This document shows, one piece after another, positions 1-6,234 of a DNA stretch of 11,306 nt. Origin of the DNA: a bacterium (GTDB lineage Bacteria; UBA9089; JAHJRX01); the NCBI GenBank assembly GCA_030017825.1, contig JASEGW010000043.1, forward strand, positions 1 through 11,306, given 5' to 3'. The notes under the pieces are model-generated. The model had not been told where the DNA came from. It did no database searches and saw nothing but the letters and a program-made list of their open reading frames with translations. How positions within the stretch are numbered: the stretch's first letter is position 1; each line of letters starts with the position of its first letter. Position numbers and translations under genes: made by a program.

Positions 1-118
1 AGGCATCTATAAGCTTTTTTGTATCTATTGCTGTTATTTCGCAGTAAGTCTATTGTTATATAATGATAAACTGTGTTCTCTATGGTTTATATTTTAGTCT
101 TTCCTATACCATTAAAAA

Positions 119-189
119 TTGTAACTATTCAACAATGTTAATGTAACAACATATTTCCTTAGTGCGAGGTTTATGCTGAATAGTTACAA
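119..189. repeat. 13-bp perfect inverted repeat with 45-bp centre, upstream of tyrA
   Basis: TTGTAACTATTCA at 119-131 is the exact reverse complement of TGAATAGTTACAA at 177-189. The 45-bp centre contains a small secondary hairpin (TGTTA 136-140 with TAACA 144-148). No T-run follows the right arm, so it is not a standard terminator. It could be a solo mobile-element remnant (MITE-like), a protein-binding palindrome or a structured leader for tyrA. The pairing is directly visible; the role is unknown. Confidence 0.6.
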
Positions 190-273
190 AAAATTTATTA
201 AACACTAAATAACACTAATAATAAAAAATTAAAAATAAAGAAGTGTATTCACATATCGAGCTCTGGTTAGATT

Positions 274-1128
274 ATGAAAATAAATCAAATAACTATAATA
301 GGTTTAGGGCTAATTGGAGGTTCTTTAGGTTTAGCGTTAAAAGATAGAGATAAGAATTTAAAAGTTATAGGCGTAGCTAAAAAAACATACCAAGTTGAAA
401 AAGCAAAAGCTATGGGTGCTATTGATGAAGGATTTTTAGATTATATTCAAGGAGTAGTTGACTCTGATCTGATAATAATAGCTACACCTGTAAGTACCAT
501 TAAAGACATTGTCTTAAAAATTATTCCTTTTTTAAAACCTTCTTGTATTATTACTGATACAGGAAGTACTAAAAATGAAATTACTACTTCTTTAAGTTTT
601 CTTTCTCGTAAAGATGTGAGTTTTGTAGGAAGTCACCCTATTGCGGGTTCTCATCTTTCAGGAATTGAAGTTGCTAAAAAGGATTTATTTCGATATAATC
701 CTTGCATCATAACTCCTCTTCCTGTAACTTCTTCAGAAGCGTTAGCTGTGGTAAAAGGATTTTGGGAATTATTAGAAGCTAAAGTTGTTTTTCTAACTCC
801 CTTAGAACATGATGAAATAATCTCTTCCATTAGCCACTTGCCTCATATCTTATCTTCTGCTTTAGTAAATATAATAGTCTCTTTAACAAAGAAATTTCCC
901 TATATTCCAGAAATCATAACTCCAAGCTTTAAAGATATAACCCGTATTGCTGCCAGTAATCCTTATATGTGGAGCGATATAGTTTTAAGCAATCGAGAAA
1001 TGTTATTAGAAAGTTTATCTTTATTTAGAGAAAAAATTTCCTATTGGGAAAAGATAATAAAAGAACAAGATAAGATAAAGATAGAAGAAGAATTTATGAG
1101 CTCTAAAAAGTGGAAAGAAGAGAATTGA
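274..1128 (+). CDS. tyrA: Prephenate dehydrogenase (TyrA family)
   Basis: It likely oxidises prephenate (or arogenate) with NAD(P)+ to give the tyrosine precursor, in the cytoplasm. The 284-residue length fits a stand-alone TyrA without chorismate mutase or a C-terminal ACT domain. The Rossmann fingerprint GLGLIGGSLGLAL lies at 10-22, TDTGSTK at 94-100 and the substrate-site motif GSHPIAGS at 119-126, where the His corresponds to the family's catalytic His. SHLPH at 187-191 and FKDITRIAASNPYMW at 219-233 carry the expected His and Arg. ATG 274 has only a weak upstream GGTTAG, but no better in-frame start is seen. aroA follows after 3 bp, so the two are very probably cotranscribed. Lack of an ACT domain suggests feedback control, if any, acts through the catalytic domain. 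The cofactor and the prephenate/arogenate preference cannot be read safely. Confidence 0.95.
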   Translation: MKINQITIIGLGLIGGSLGLALKDRDKNLKVIGVAKKTYQVEKAKAMGAIDEGFLDYIQGVVDSDLIIIATPVSTIKDIVLKIIPFLKPSCIITDTGSTKNEITTSLSFLSRKDVSFVGSHPIAGSHLSGIEVAKKDLFRYNPCIITPLPVTSSEALAVVKGFWELLEAKVVFLTPLEHDEIISSISHLPHILSSALVNIIVSLTKKFPYIPEIITPSFKDITRIAASNPYMWSDIVLSNREMLLESLSLFREKISYWEKIIKEQDKIKIEEEFMSSKKWKEEN

Positions 1129-1131
1129 AGA

Positions 1132-2430
1132 ATGTCTTCCCTTAATATTAAACCCATTAAACATTTAAAAGGAAATATAGATATTCCTGGAGATAAATCT
1201 ATTACCCATAGAGCTATTATTCTAAGCTCTTTAGCTGAAGGAGAAACCTCCATTGAAAATACTTTAAAAAGTGAAGATTGTTTAAACACTTTATCTGCCT
1301 TAAAAATGATGGGCATCGAAGCTAAGTTTAAAGAAAATTCTCTTTTTATTTGTGGTCAGGGTATTAAAGGACTTTGCGAGCCTAAAGATGTAATATTTTT
1401 AGGAAATTCTGGTACTAGCATGAGACTCTTAATTGGCCTTCTCTCTGCTCAAAACTTTTATACTGTGCTCACAGGAGATGATTCTCTTAAAAGTAGACCC
1501 ATGAAAAGGGTTATTACTCCCATATCTTTAATGGGTGGCAAAATATATGGTAGAAACGATAATAATTATGCTCCTATTACTATTGTAGGAAACTCCAATC
1601 TTATAGGTATTGATTATAAGTCTTCTATTCCCAGTGCTCAAATAAAATCTGCAGTCCTGCTTGCAGGTTTATATGCTCAAGGCATTACTTCTTATACAGA
1701 ACCAATCTCTTCTAGAGATCATAGTGAAAAAATGTTAAATTACTTTGGAGCAGAAATAAAAAAAGAAGGGCTGACTACTATCATTAAAAAAACATCTTTT
1801 TTAAAATCTCCTAAGGTCATAAATATTCCTGGAGATATATCTTCAGCCTCTTTTTTTATGGTCTTGGCAGCTTTAATTCCTGATTCTCTTCTTCTTATCT
1901 CTAATTTAGGCTTAAATCCTACCAGAATAGGTATATTGGAAGTTCTAAAAATGATGGGAGCCTCTATAGAAATTTTAAATCCTCGAAATCAATGCGGAGA
2001 ACCGGTAGGAGATGTAAAAATCATTGGCACTAAAGAGTTAAAAAACATTACAATTGATTATAAAATTATCCCAAAAATTATTGATGAGATTCCTATTATT
2101 ACTTTAGCAGCTTGTCTAGCTAAAGGATTTACTAAAATTACTGGAGCTTCTGAACTAAGGGTAAAAGAATCAGATCGTATAGCTAACATTGTAAGCGAAC
2201 TTAATAAATTAGGAGCTAAGATTAAAGAATTAGAAGATGGTATGCTTATTGAAGGCGTAACTTCTCTGATGGGAAATGAAGTGACTTCTCATGGCGACCA
2301 TAGAATAGCTATGACTTTAATTATAGCGGGTTTGATAGCCAAAGGAGAAACTAAAGTAAAGGATATAGATTGTATCAATACTTCCTTCCCCCAATTTACA
2401 GATATCTTATTTAATTTAACTCAAATTTAA
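1132..2430 (+). CDS. aroA: 3-phosphoshikimate 1-carboxyvinyltransferase (EPSP synthase)
   Basis: It transfers the enolpyruvyl group of PEP to shikimate-3-phosphate, the sixth shikimate-pathway step. The 432 residues are normal length for the two-domain inverse-alpha/beta-barrel enzyme. Visible landmarks are GDKSITHRA at 20-28 (phosphate-binding Lys and Arg), GNSGTSMRLL at 91-100 (PEP loop), SRPMKRVITP at 121-130, SAQIKSAVLLAG at 168-179, DEIP at 318-321 (catalytic Asp and Glu region), ELRVKESDRI at 341-350 and GDHRIAM at 388-394. The SAQIKSA and GNSGTSMR forms resemble Bacillus/Gram-positive-type sequences more than the E. coli form. ATG 1132 follows the tyrA stop by 3 bp, with an AGAAGAG Shine-Dalgarno inside the tyrA end, which fits translational coupling. 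All key residues appear intact. Confidence 0.97.
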   Translation: MSSLNIKPIKHLKGNIDIPGDKSITHRAIILSSLAEGETSIENTLKSEDCLNTLSALKMMGIEAKFKENSLFICGQGIKGLCEPKDVIFLGNSGTSMRLLIGLLSAQNFYTVLTGDDSLKSRPMKRVITPISLMGGKIYGRNDNNYAPITIVGNSNLIGIDYKSSIPSAQIKSAVLLAGLYAQGITSYTEPISSRDHSEKMLNYFGAEIKKEGLTTIIKKTSFLKSPKVINIPGDISSASFFMVLAALIPDSLLLISNLGLNPTRIGILEVLKMMGASIEILNPRNQCGEPVGDVKIIGTKELKNITIDYKIIPKIIDEIPIITLAACLAKGFTKITGASELRVKESDRIANIVSELNKLGAKIKELEDGMLIEGVTSLMGNEVTSHGDHRIAMTLIIAGLIAKGETKVKDIDCINTSFPQFTDILFNLTQI

Positions 2431-2493
2431 TAATTGGCAAATGGAAAATGGAGATTTATAGGGATCTAATTACCAGTTATCATTCGCCAATTA
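2431..2493. repeat. Imperfect 13-bp inverted repeat just after aroA
   Basis: TAATTGGCAAATG at 2431-2443 pairs with CATTCGCCAATTA at 2481-2493, matching at 12 of 13 positions. The loop is 37 bp and includes a GTTATCA heptamer at 2476-2482 that recurs in form after the TPR gene (10207-10227). The first arm begins directly after the aroA stop codon. No U-tract follows, so a rho-independent terminator is not well supported. It resembles the short low-complexity intergenic repeats seen in many AT-rich anaerobes; copy number is the test. Confidence 0.5.
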
Positions 2494-2518
2494 CCAAAAT
2501 TATTAAGGTAATCTGAGC

Positions 2519-2546
2519 TTGACATAAGAATATGTTTCTTTATTTT
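2519..2546 (+). promoter_or_regulatory. Candidate sigma-70-type promoter for cmk-plsC-ispH
   Basis: A perfect -35 box TTGACA (2519-2524) is followed after 16 bp by TATTTT (2541-2546), a four-of-six match to TATAAT. It lies inside the segment bounded by the 9-bp direct repeats, so if that segment is an insertion it may have brought the promoter with it. Transcription would start near 2553, just before the hairpin, giving a leader of about 100 nt. The -35 box is strong and the -10 box is weak. Confidence 0.45.
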
Positions 2547-2555
2547 AAGTTTTTT

Positions 2556-2623
2556 TAAGTTTAAGGATTAATATTTCTTCGCTAAATTGAAATTTTAGCG
2601 TAAAATATTAACCTTTAAACTTA
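2556..2623 (+). repeat. Long imperfect hairpin in the presumed cmk leader
   Basis: The left arm 2556-2586 pairs with the right arm 2594-2623. CGCTAAA (2580-2586) pairs perfectly with TTTAGCG (2594-2600) around a 7-nt loop. After a small internal loop, TTAATATTT (2568-2576) pairs with AAATATTAA (2603-2611). GG pairs with CC next, and TAAGTTT (2556-2562) then pairs with AAACTTA (2617-2623) beyond a one-base bulge. The stem is about 27 bp, far beyond what short chance repeats give. It could be the core of a MITE, an mRNA-stabilising leader or a regulatory RNA structure. Confidence 0.6.
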
Positions 2624-2654
2624 TATTTAAATCGAACTCAGGTAAGGTAATACA

Positions 2655-3341
2655 ATGAGCAGCAATCAAAAAAATATAGTAATTGCTCTTGATGGGCCAG
2701 CAGCTTCTGGAAAAAGTACTATTGCTCAGATTATTGCCCAAAAACTTAATTTTTTATATATTGATTCAGGTGCTATGTATCGGGCTTTTACCTGGAAAAT
2801 GATGCAAAATAATATCAATATAGATAATAATACAGAATTAAATGAATTAATAAATAATACCCATTTGGTTTTAAAAAAAGGTTTTTCTATTAAAGTGTAT
2901 GTTGATAGCTTAGATATTACAACTAAAATACGAGATCCAGAAATTGATCGTAATATTTCTATAGTAGCTAAGAATGACCTAATTAGAAAAGCTTTGGTAA
3001 AGCTCCAGAGATCGTATCAAAAAAATTACAACATTGTTATGGATGGCCGAGATATAGGAACTATTGTCTTCCCTAAGGCAAATTATAAATTTTATTTAGA
3101 AGCAAGCATAGAAGTAAGGGCCATGCGAAGGTTTCAAGAGCTTATAGCGAAGGGCAAAGAAATAACTCTTGAAAAAATAATTAAGGAAATGCAAAATCGA
3201 GATCATGCAGATTTTACTCGAACAATAGGTCCACTAAAATGTGCAAAAGATGCTTTTAGAATTGATACATCTGAATTGTCTATTGAACAAGTAGCTTCCT
3301 TGGTCCTAAATTGCATTAAAAACAAAGGAAATAAATCTTGA
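2655..3341 (+). CDS. cmk: Cytidylate kinase
   Basis: It phosphorylates CMP and dCMP with ATP in the cytoplasm, recycling pyrimidine nucleotides. The 228 residues match the bacterial monomeric enzyme. The P-loop GPAASGKST is at 14-22, and YIDSGAMYRAF at 35-45 contributes to nucleotide monophosphate binding. MDGRDIGTIVFP at about 128-139 and the lid segment NRDHADFTRTIGPLKCAKDA follow, with the conserved Asp and Arg residues. The Shine-Dalgarno TAAGGT lies 7 nt before ATG 2655, inside the second 9-bp direct repeat. The stop overlaps the plsC start (TTGA). The order cmk-plsC-ispH is common in several bacterial phyla and makes this assignment very firm. Confidence 0.97.
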   Translation: MSSNQKNIVIALDGPAASGKSTIAQIIAQKLNFLYIDSGAMYRAFTWKMMQNNINIDNNTELNELINNTHLVLKKGFSIKVYVDSLDITTKIRDPEIDRNISIVAKNDLIRKALVKLQRSYQKNYNIVMDGRDIGTIVFPKANYKFYLEASIEVRAMRRFQELIAKGKEITLEKIIKEMQNRDHADFTRTIGPLKCAKDAFRIDTSELSIEQVASLVLNCIKNKGNKS

Positions 3342-3985
3342 ATCCTTATTATAAACTTACTCATTTTGCCTTAATAAAGATTTTTAAATCTTTATTCAAT
3401 TTAAAGGCTATTGGAAATAAGAATATCCCCCAAAAAGGAAGTGTACTGATTTTATCTAATCATGCTAGCAATTTAGACCCTTTTTTAGTAGGAACTAGTC
3501 TGTTTCGAGAAGTTCATTTTTTAGCTAAAGCAGAACTTTTTAAACCTATGTTACTAAATAAAACACTTTCTTCCTTAAATGCTTTTCCTATTAAGAGAGG
3601 GGCAGTAGATCGTAAAGCTTTTTCTAAATGTCTTCAAATCTTAAAAGAGAAAAAAGTTCTGCTTTTATTTCCTGAAGGAACTAGAAGTAGAAACGGAGAA
3701 TTACAGGAAGGCCATGCAGGTGCTGGCATGATTATTGCTAAAGCTATAACAAACTTTCATACTATCATTATTCCGGCTTATATTAGGGATTCTTATAAAA
3801 GCTTACCTAAAGGAAAATTGATTCCTAATCTTAATCCTATTCAAGTAATATTTGGAATTCCTATAGAATATTCTGAAGAAATTTTAAATAATCCAAACAA
3901 AGAGAATTATCAGAAAGTTGTAAATATAGCCATGAAAAAAATTAATAGTTTAAAAAGGTTGCATAATGGAAATAATCTTAGCTAA
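3338..3985 (+). CDS. plsC: 1-acyl-sn-glycerol-3-phosphate acyltransferase (PlsC/LPLAT family)
   Basis: It probably acylates lysophosphatidic acid to phosphatidic acid at the inner face of the cytoplasmic membrane. The 215 residues carry block I NHASNLD (41-47, the HX4D catalytic pair H42 and D47), a middle block around NAFPIKRGAVDRKAF (81-95) and block III FPEGTRSRNGEL (111-122). The N-terminus is only mildly hydrophobic, so membrane contact may be peripheral. The start is TTG 3338, supported by AAAGGA six to eight bases upstream; TTGA overlaps the cmk stop. The 3' end overlaps ispH by 20 bp. Substrate specificity within the LPLAT family is inferred from the cmk-ispH context. Confidence 0.92.
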   Translation: MNPYYKLTHFALIKIFKSLFNLKAIGNKNIPQKGSVLILSNHASNLDPFLVGTSLFREVHFLAKAELFKPMLLNKTLSSLNAFPIKRGAVDRKAFSKCLQILKEKKVLLLFPEGTRSRNGELQEGHAGAGMIIAKAITNFHTIIIPAYIRDSYKSLPKGKLIPNLNPIQVIFGIPIEYSEEILNNPNKENYQKVVNIAMKKINSLKRLHNGNNLS

Positions 3986-4805
3986 AGATGCTGGGTTCTG
4001 CTTTGGAGTAAAAAGAGCCATTAATTTAGCTCTTAATGCTGCAAATCAAATTCAGAATATTTACACCTTAGGCCCTATAATTCATAACCCTCAGGTAGTA
4101 AAGAAATTAGCTGACTATGGTATAAAAGAAACTGAAAACATAGATCACATTGAAAGCGGAACTATTATCTTTAGATCTCATGGAGTATCTCCTAAAATTT
4201 ACCAAAAAGCAGATGAGAAAGGGTTGAAGATTATCGACGCTACTTGTCCTAATGTAGCTAAAGTTCAAAAAATTGCTCTTCAATTGCAAAAAAAAGGATA
4301 CACATTGGTAGTAATAGGCGAGAAAGAACATCCTGAAGTAAAGAGTATTTTAGATACGGTAAATGAAAATGCATATTGCATAAGTTCTATTAAGGAAATT
4401 TCTAAAATATCTCCTGAAATAGATAAATTAGGCATAGTAGCTCAAACTACTCAAACTTTAGACAACTTTAGAAAGATAATTAGTAAATTAGTTTCGTGCT
4501 TTAAGGAACTATGTATTTTTAATACTATTTGCAATGCCACTTTATCTAGGCAAAAATTTTCTTTACAATTAGCTAAGAAAGTAGATACAATGGTTGTAAT
4601 TGGTGGATACAATAGCGCCAATACTCGAAGATTAACTAACATATGCAAAAAAGTAAATAAAAACACCCATCAAGTTGAAGAAGCAAGTGAATTAAAAATT
4701 AACTGGATTAAAGATGCTAATATCGTTGGCATTACTGCAGGAGCATCTACTCCTTCTTGGATAATTGAAGAAATAATTGATAACTTAAAAAGCATGAAAA
4801 AATAA
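3966..4805 (+). CDS. ispH: 4-hydroxy-3-methylbut-2-enyl diphosphate reductase (IspH/LytB)
   Basis: This is the last MEP-pathway enzyme: an oxygen-sensitive iron-sulfur protein that reduces HMBPP to IPP and DMAPP. The three cluster cysteines are visible as C12 (AGFCFGVKRA), C94 (DATCPNV) and C189 (TICNATLSRQ). Substrate-binding H40, H72 and H122, E124 of EHPE, the TTQT stretch at 161-164, GGYNSANT at 213-220 and GASTPSWIIEEI at 259-270 are all in place. The 279 residues are normal for the stand-alone enzyme. ATG 3966 lies inside the plsC 3' end with an AAAAGG site seven bases upstream. In many Firmicutes and others ribosomal protein S1 is fused to or follows IspH; here neither is seen, and an antiporter comes next after a 135-bp gap. 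Confidence 0.97.
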   Translation: MEIILAKDAGFCFGVKRAINLALNAANQIQNIYTLGPIIHNPQVVKKLADYGIKETENIDHIESGTIIFRSHGVSPKIYQKADEKGLKIIDATCPNVAKVQKIALQLQKKGYTLVVIGEKEHPEVKSILDTVNENAYCISSIKEISKISPEIDKLGIVAQTTQTLDNFRKIISKLVSCFKELCIFNTICNATLSRQKFSLQLAKKVDTMVVIGGYNSANTRRLTNICKKVNKNTHQVEEASELKINWIKDANIVGITAGASTPSWIIEEIIDNLKSMKK

Positions 4806-4848
4806 AAATATTAGTAACAAACCCTGTTCTTATGCAGTGGTAAATTTT

Positions 4849-4885
4849 AAATTGTAGGGATAGGAATTGCCTCCTATCCGAATTT
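4849..4885. repeat. REP-like hairpin between ispH and the antiporter gene
   Basis: GGATAGGA (4858-4865) pairs perfectly with TCCTATCC (4872-4879) around a 6-nt loop, with an outer AAATT/AATTT pairing (4849-4853 with 4881-4885). The GTAGGGATAGGA...TCCTATCC form resembles the GTAGGGGC-type palindromic intergenic repeats found in many anaerobic bacteria; that likeness is from memory. The following bases are AATTTAACTT, not a clean T-run, so it is at best a weak terminator for the ispH operon. Confidence 0.5.
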
Positions 4886-4928
4886 AACTTGCAAGATTAT
4901 TTAGATTATCATAAAACATTAAAAGTAT

Positions 4929-4934
4929 AAGAGG
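4929..4934 (+). promoter_or_regulatory. Ribosome binding site that sets the antiporter start
   Basis: AAGAGG ends six bases before ATG 4941. A longer reading would begin at TTG 4935, but that codon touches this site with no spacer, so ATG 4941 is the better start. Confidence 0.8.
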
Positions 4935-4940
4935 TTGCTT

Positions 4941-5969
4941 ATGTGTCTTCTTTGGACAAAACTTATTGTATGTGCTCTAGTAATTATTCTTTCAGGCTAT
5001 AAAATTACTAAGTATGGCAGTGTAATTGCTAACATTACAGGAATTGGTGGGCTTTGGATAGGAACTATGATTCTTGCAGCAATAACTTCTCTTCCCGAAG
5101 TAGTAGCTAGTATTAGCAGTGTAATCTTAGTTAAATCACCTGATTTAGCTTTAGGAAATGTTTTAGGCAGCAACTTATTTAATTTAACAATTATAGTATT
5201 TATGGACTTTATTTATAAGAAAAAACCTTTGTTGGGAGAAGTTAAAGAACGGCATATTTTGCCATTGGGCTTTGGCATGCTTTTGGCATCAGTAGTTGCC
5301 TTTAGTCTAATGACAAATTTCCTTATAAAAATATCCAAAAGCAGTTTTTCCTTACCTGTAATCTCTCATGTAGGTGTAGATAGCTTACTTTTAGTTCTTA
5401 TTTATATTATAAGCGTCAAATTAATCTTTAACTTTGAACATCAACATAATATCGAAACAGAAGATTCCTCTCTAAAAAATAATAACCTTATTAAAAACAT
5501 CTTATTATTTTCTCTATTTTCTGTAATTATAGTTATTAGTAGCATATTCTTAACCAAATTAGCTGATGAAGTTGCTTATGCTACAAACTTAGGACACACC
5601 TTAGTGGGAAGTACTCTTTTAGCTATTACTACTTCTCTTCCGGAAATAGTAGTATCTATTTCTGCTGTTAGAATGGGAGAAATAGATATTGGCTTAGGCA
5701 ATGCTTTAGGCTCCAATGTTTCTAATATGACTATAATATTTCTTTCAGATTTATTCTATTACCAAGGAAGTATTTTTTCTTCGGTAAATTCCTCTCATAT
5801 TTTAACAGCTATATGCCAAATTATTATGTATTGTGTAGTGCTTATTAGTATTATCTATAAGCCAGCAAACTATAAGCCAACAAAGCGTTTTTTAAATTTA
5901 GGCTGGGGTAGCATTCTTATTTTAGCTTTGTATTTATTGAGTATCATAACTTTATACAAGATCAAATAA
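4941..5969 (+). CDS. Sodium/calcium exchanger family (CaCA, YrbG-like) antiporter
   Basis: A polytopic inner-membrane antiporter that probably exchanges Ca2+ for Na+ or H+. The 342 residues hold the two inverted Na_Ca_ex halves that define the CaCA superfamily. The first carries AAITSLPEVVASISSV (about 46-61) and LGNVLGSNLFNLTII (about 71-85). The second carries AITTSLPEIVVSISAV (about 228-243) and LGNALGSNVSNMTIIF (about 252-267). These are the alpha-1 and alpha-2 repeats, with the Glu and Asn ligands of the ion sites. A charged loop (FEHQHNIETEDSSLKNNN, about 165-182) separates the halves. About ten hydrophobic segments can be traced. The start is chosen from the AAGAGG site at 4929-4934. 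The ion specificity is not certain; potassium-dependent or proton-coupled exchange is possible. The Trm112-like gene follows after 10 bp. Confidence 0.93.
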   Translation: MCLLWTKLIVCALVIILSGYKITKYGSVIANITGIGGLWIGTMILAAITSLPEVVASISSVILVKSPDLALGNVLGSNLFNLTIIVFMDFIYKKKPLLGEVKERHILPLGFGMLLASVVAFSLMTNFLIKISKSSFSLPVISHVGVDSLLLVLIYIISVKLIFNFEHQHNIETEDSSLKNNNLIKNILLFSLFSVIIVISSIFLTKLADEVAYATNLGHTLVGSTLLAITTSLPEIVVSISAVRMGEIDIGLGNALGSNVSNMTIIFLSDLFYYQGSIFSSVNSSHILTAICQIIMYCVVLISIIYKPANYKPTKRFLNLGWGSILILALYLLSIITLYKIK

Positions 5970-5979
5970 AGGGGGTAAA

Positions 5980-6159
5980 ATGATAAGTAAAGAACTACTT
6001 GAAATTTTAGCTTGTCCAGTATGTAAAAATGATATAGTATATAATGAAGAAAAACAAACTTTAATTTGTACTTTCTGTCATAAGCAATATCCTATTAGGG
6101 AAGGAATTCCTGTTATGCTGGAAGAAGAAGCTATCATTGAAGAAAAACCAAAACCTTAA
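5980..6159 (+). CDS. Trm112/YcaR-type zinc-ribbon small protein
   Basis: This 59-residue protein begins MISKELLEILACPVCKND, the hallmark opening of the Trm112p/UPF0434 (YcaR) family, with C12xxC15 and a second pair C30xxC33 (ICTFC). It then ends YPIREGIPVMLEEEA, the usual closing strand. In eukaryotes and archaea Trm112 activates partner methyltransferases; the bacterial homologues are usually of unknown role and often sit near lpxK or kdsB. A strong AGGGGG Shine-Dalgarno stands four bases before ATG 5980 and the antiporter stop is 10 bp upstream, so it likely shares that mRNA. The second cysteine pair is kept here, suggesting real zinc binding. The tail is acidic then Lys/Pro-rich. Confidence 0.88.
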   Translation: MISKELLEILACPVCKNDIVYNEEKQTLICTFCHKQYPIREGIPVMLEEEAIIEEKPKP

Positions 6160-6187
6160 CATAGATAAATGCAACAAATTTTTCTAC

Positions 6188-6216
6188 TTTACATTCAACA
6201 ATTTTAGTTTTATACT
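6188..6216 (+). promoter_or_regulatory. Sigma-70-type promoter upstream of sppA
   Basis: TTTACA (6188-6193) and TATACT (6211-6216) are separated by 17 bp, each five of six to consensus. Transcription would begin near 6223, about 12 nt before the sppA start, giving a very short leader. It is the best-looking promoter in the window and would serve the sppA-to-TPR cluster. Confidence 0.6.
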
Positions 6217-6234
6217 AACTATAAAAAAGAAGTT

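Larger units (their letters stand above)
2504..2651. mobile_element. Possible MITE-like insertion with 9-bp direct repeats, upstream of cmk
   Basis: TAAGGTAAT occurs exactly at 2504-2512 and again at 2643-2651, bracketing a 130-bp segment (2513-2642). The segment starts CTGAG (2513-2517) and ends CTCAGG (2637-2642), a short terminal inverted repeat offset by one base. It encloses a large imperfect hairpin (2556-2623). Together this looks like a small non-autonomous element with a target-site duplication. There is no coding sequence inside. The second direct repeat supplies the AAGG used as the cmk ribosome binding site. Alternatives are a chance repeat or a native structured leader. Confidence 0.4.

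Noticed and set aside
1..118. Short open frames at the left edge, including a minus-strand frame that reads like protein (TYCEITAIDTKKLIDA)
   Set aside because: The minus frame has a stop directly before it and no start codon. The plus frame is Cys/Phe/Tyr-rich and ends at about 115. Without sequence further left, neither can be called a gene.
201..220. Tandem AACACTAAAT/AACACTAATA before tyrA
   Set aside because: Only two 10-bp units, 8 of 10 matching, in AT-rich sequence; too weak to call a repeat or operator.
1041..1316. Minus-strand open frame across the tyrA/aroA junction
   Set aside because: It is antisense to two well-supported genes, has no recognisable motif and no sensible start site.
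4107..4666. Two minus-strand open frames inside ispH
   Set aside because: ispH is certain by its cysteines and motifs; these are antisense shadows in AT-rich sequence.
4889..4917. Possible antiporter promoter TTGCAA-17-TAAAAC
   Set aside because: Both boxes depart from consensus and the region is very AT-rich, so chance matches are expected.
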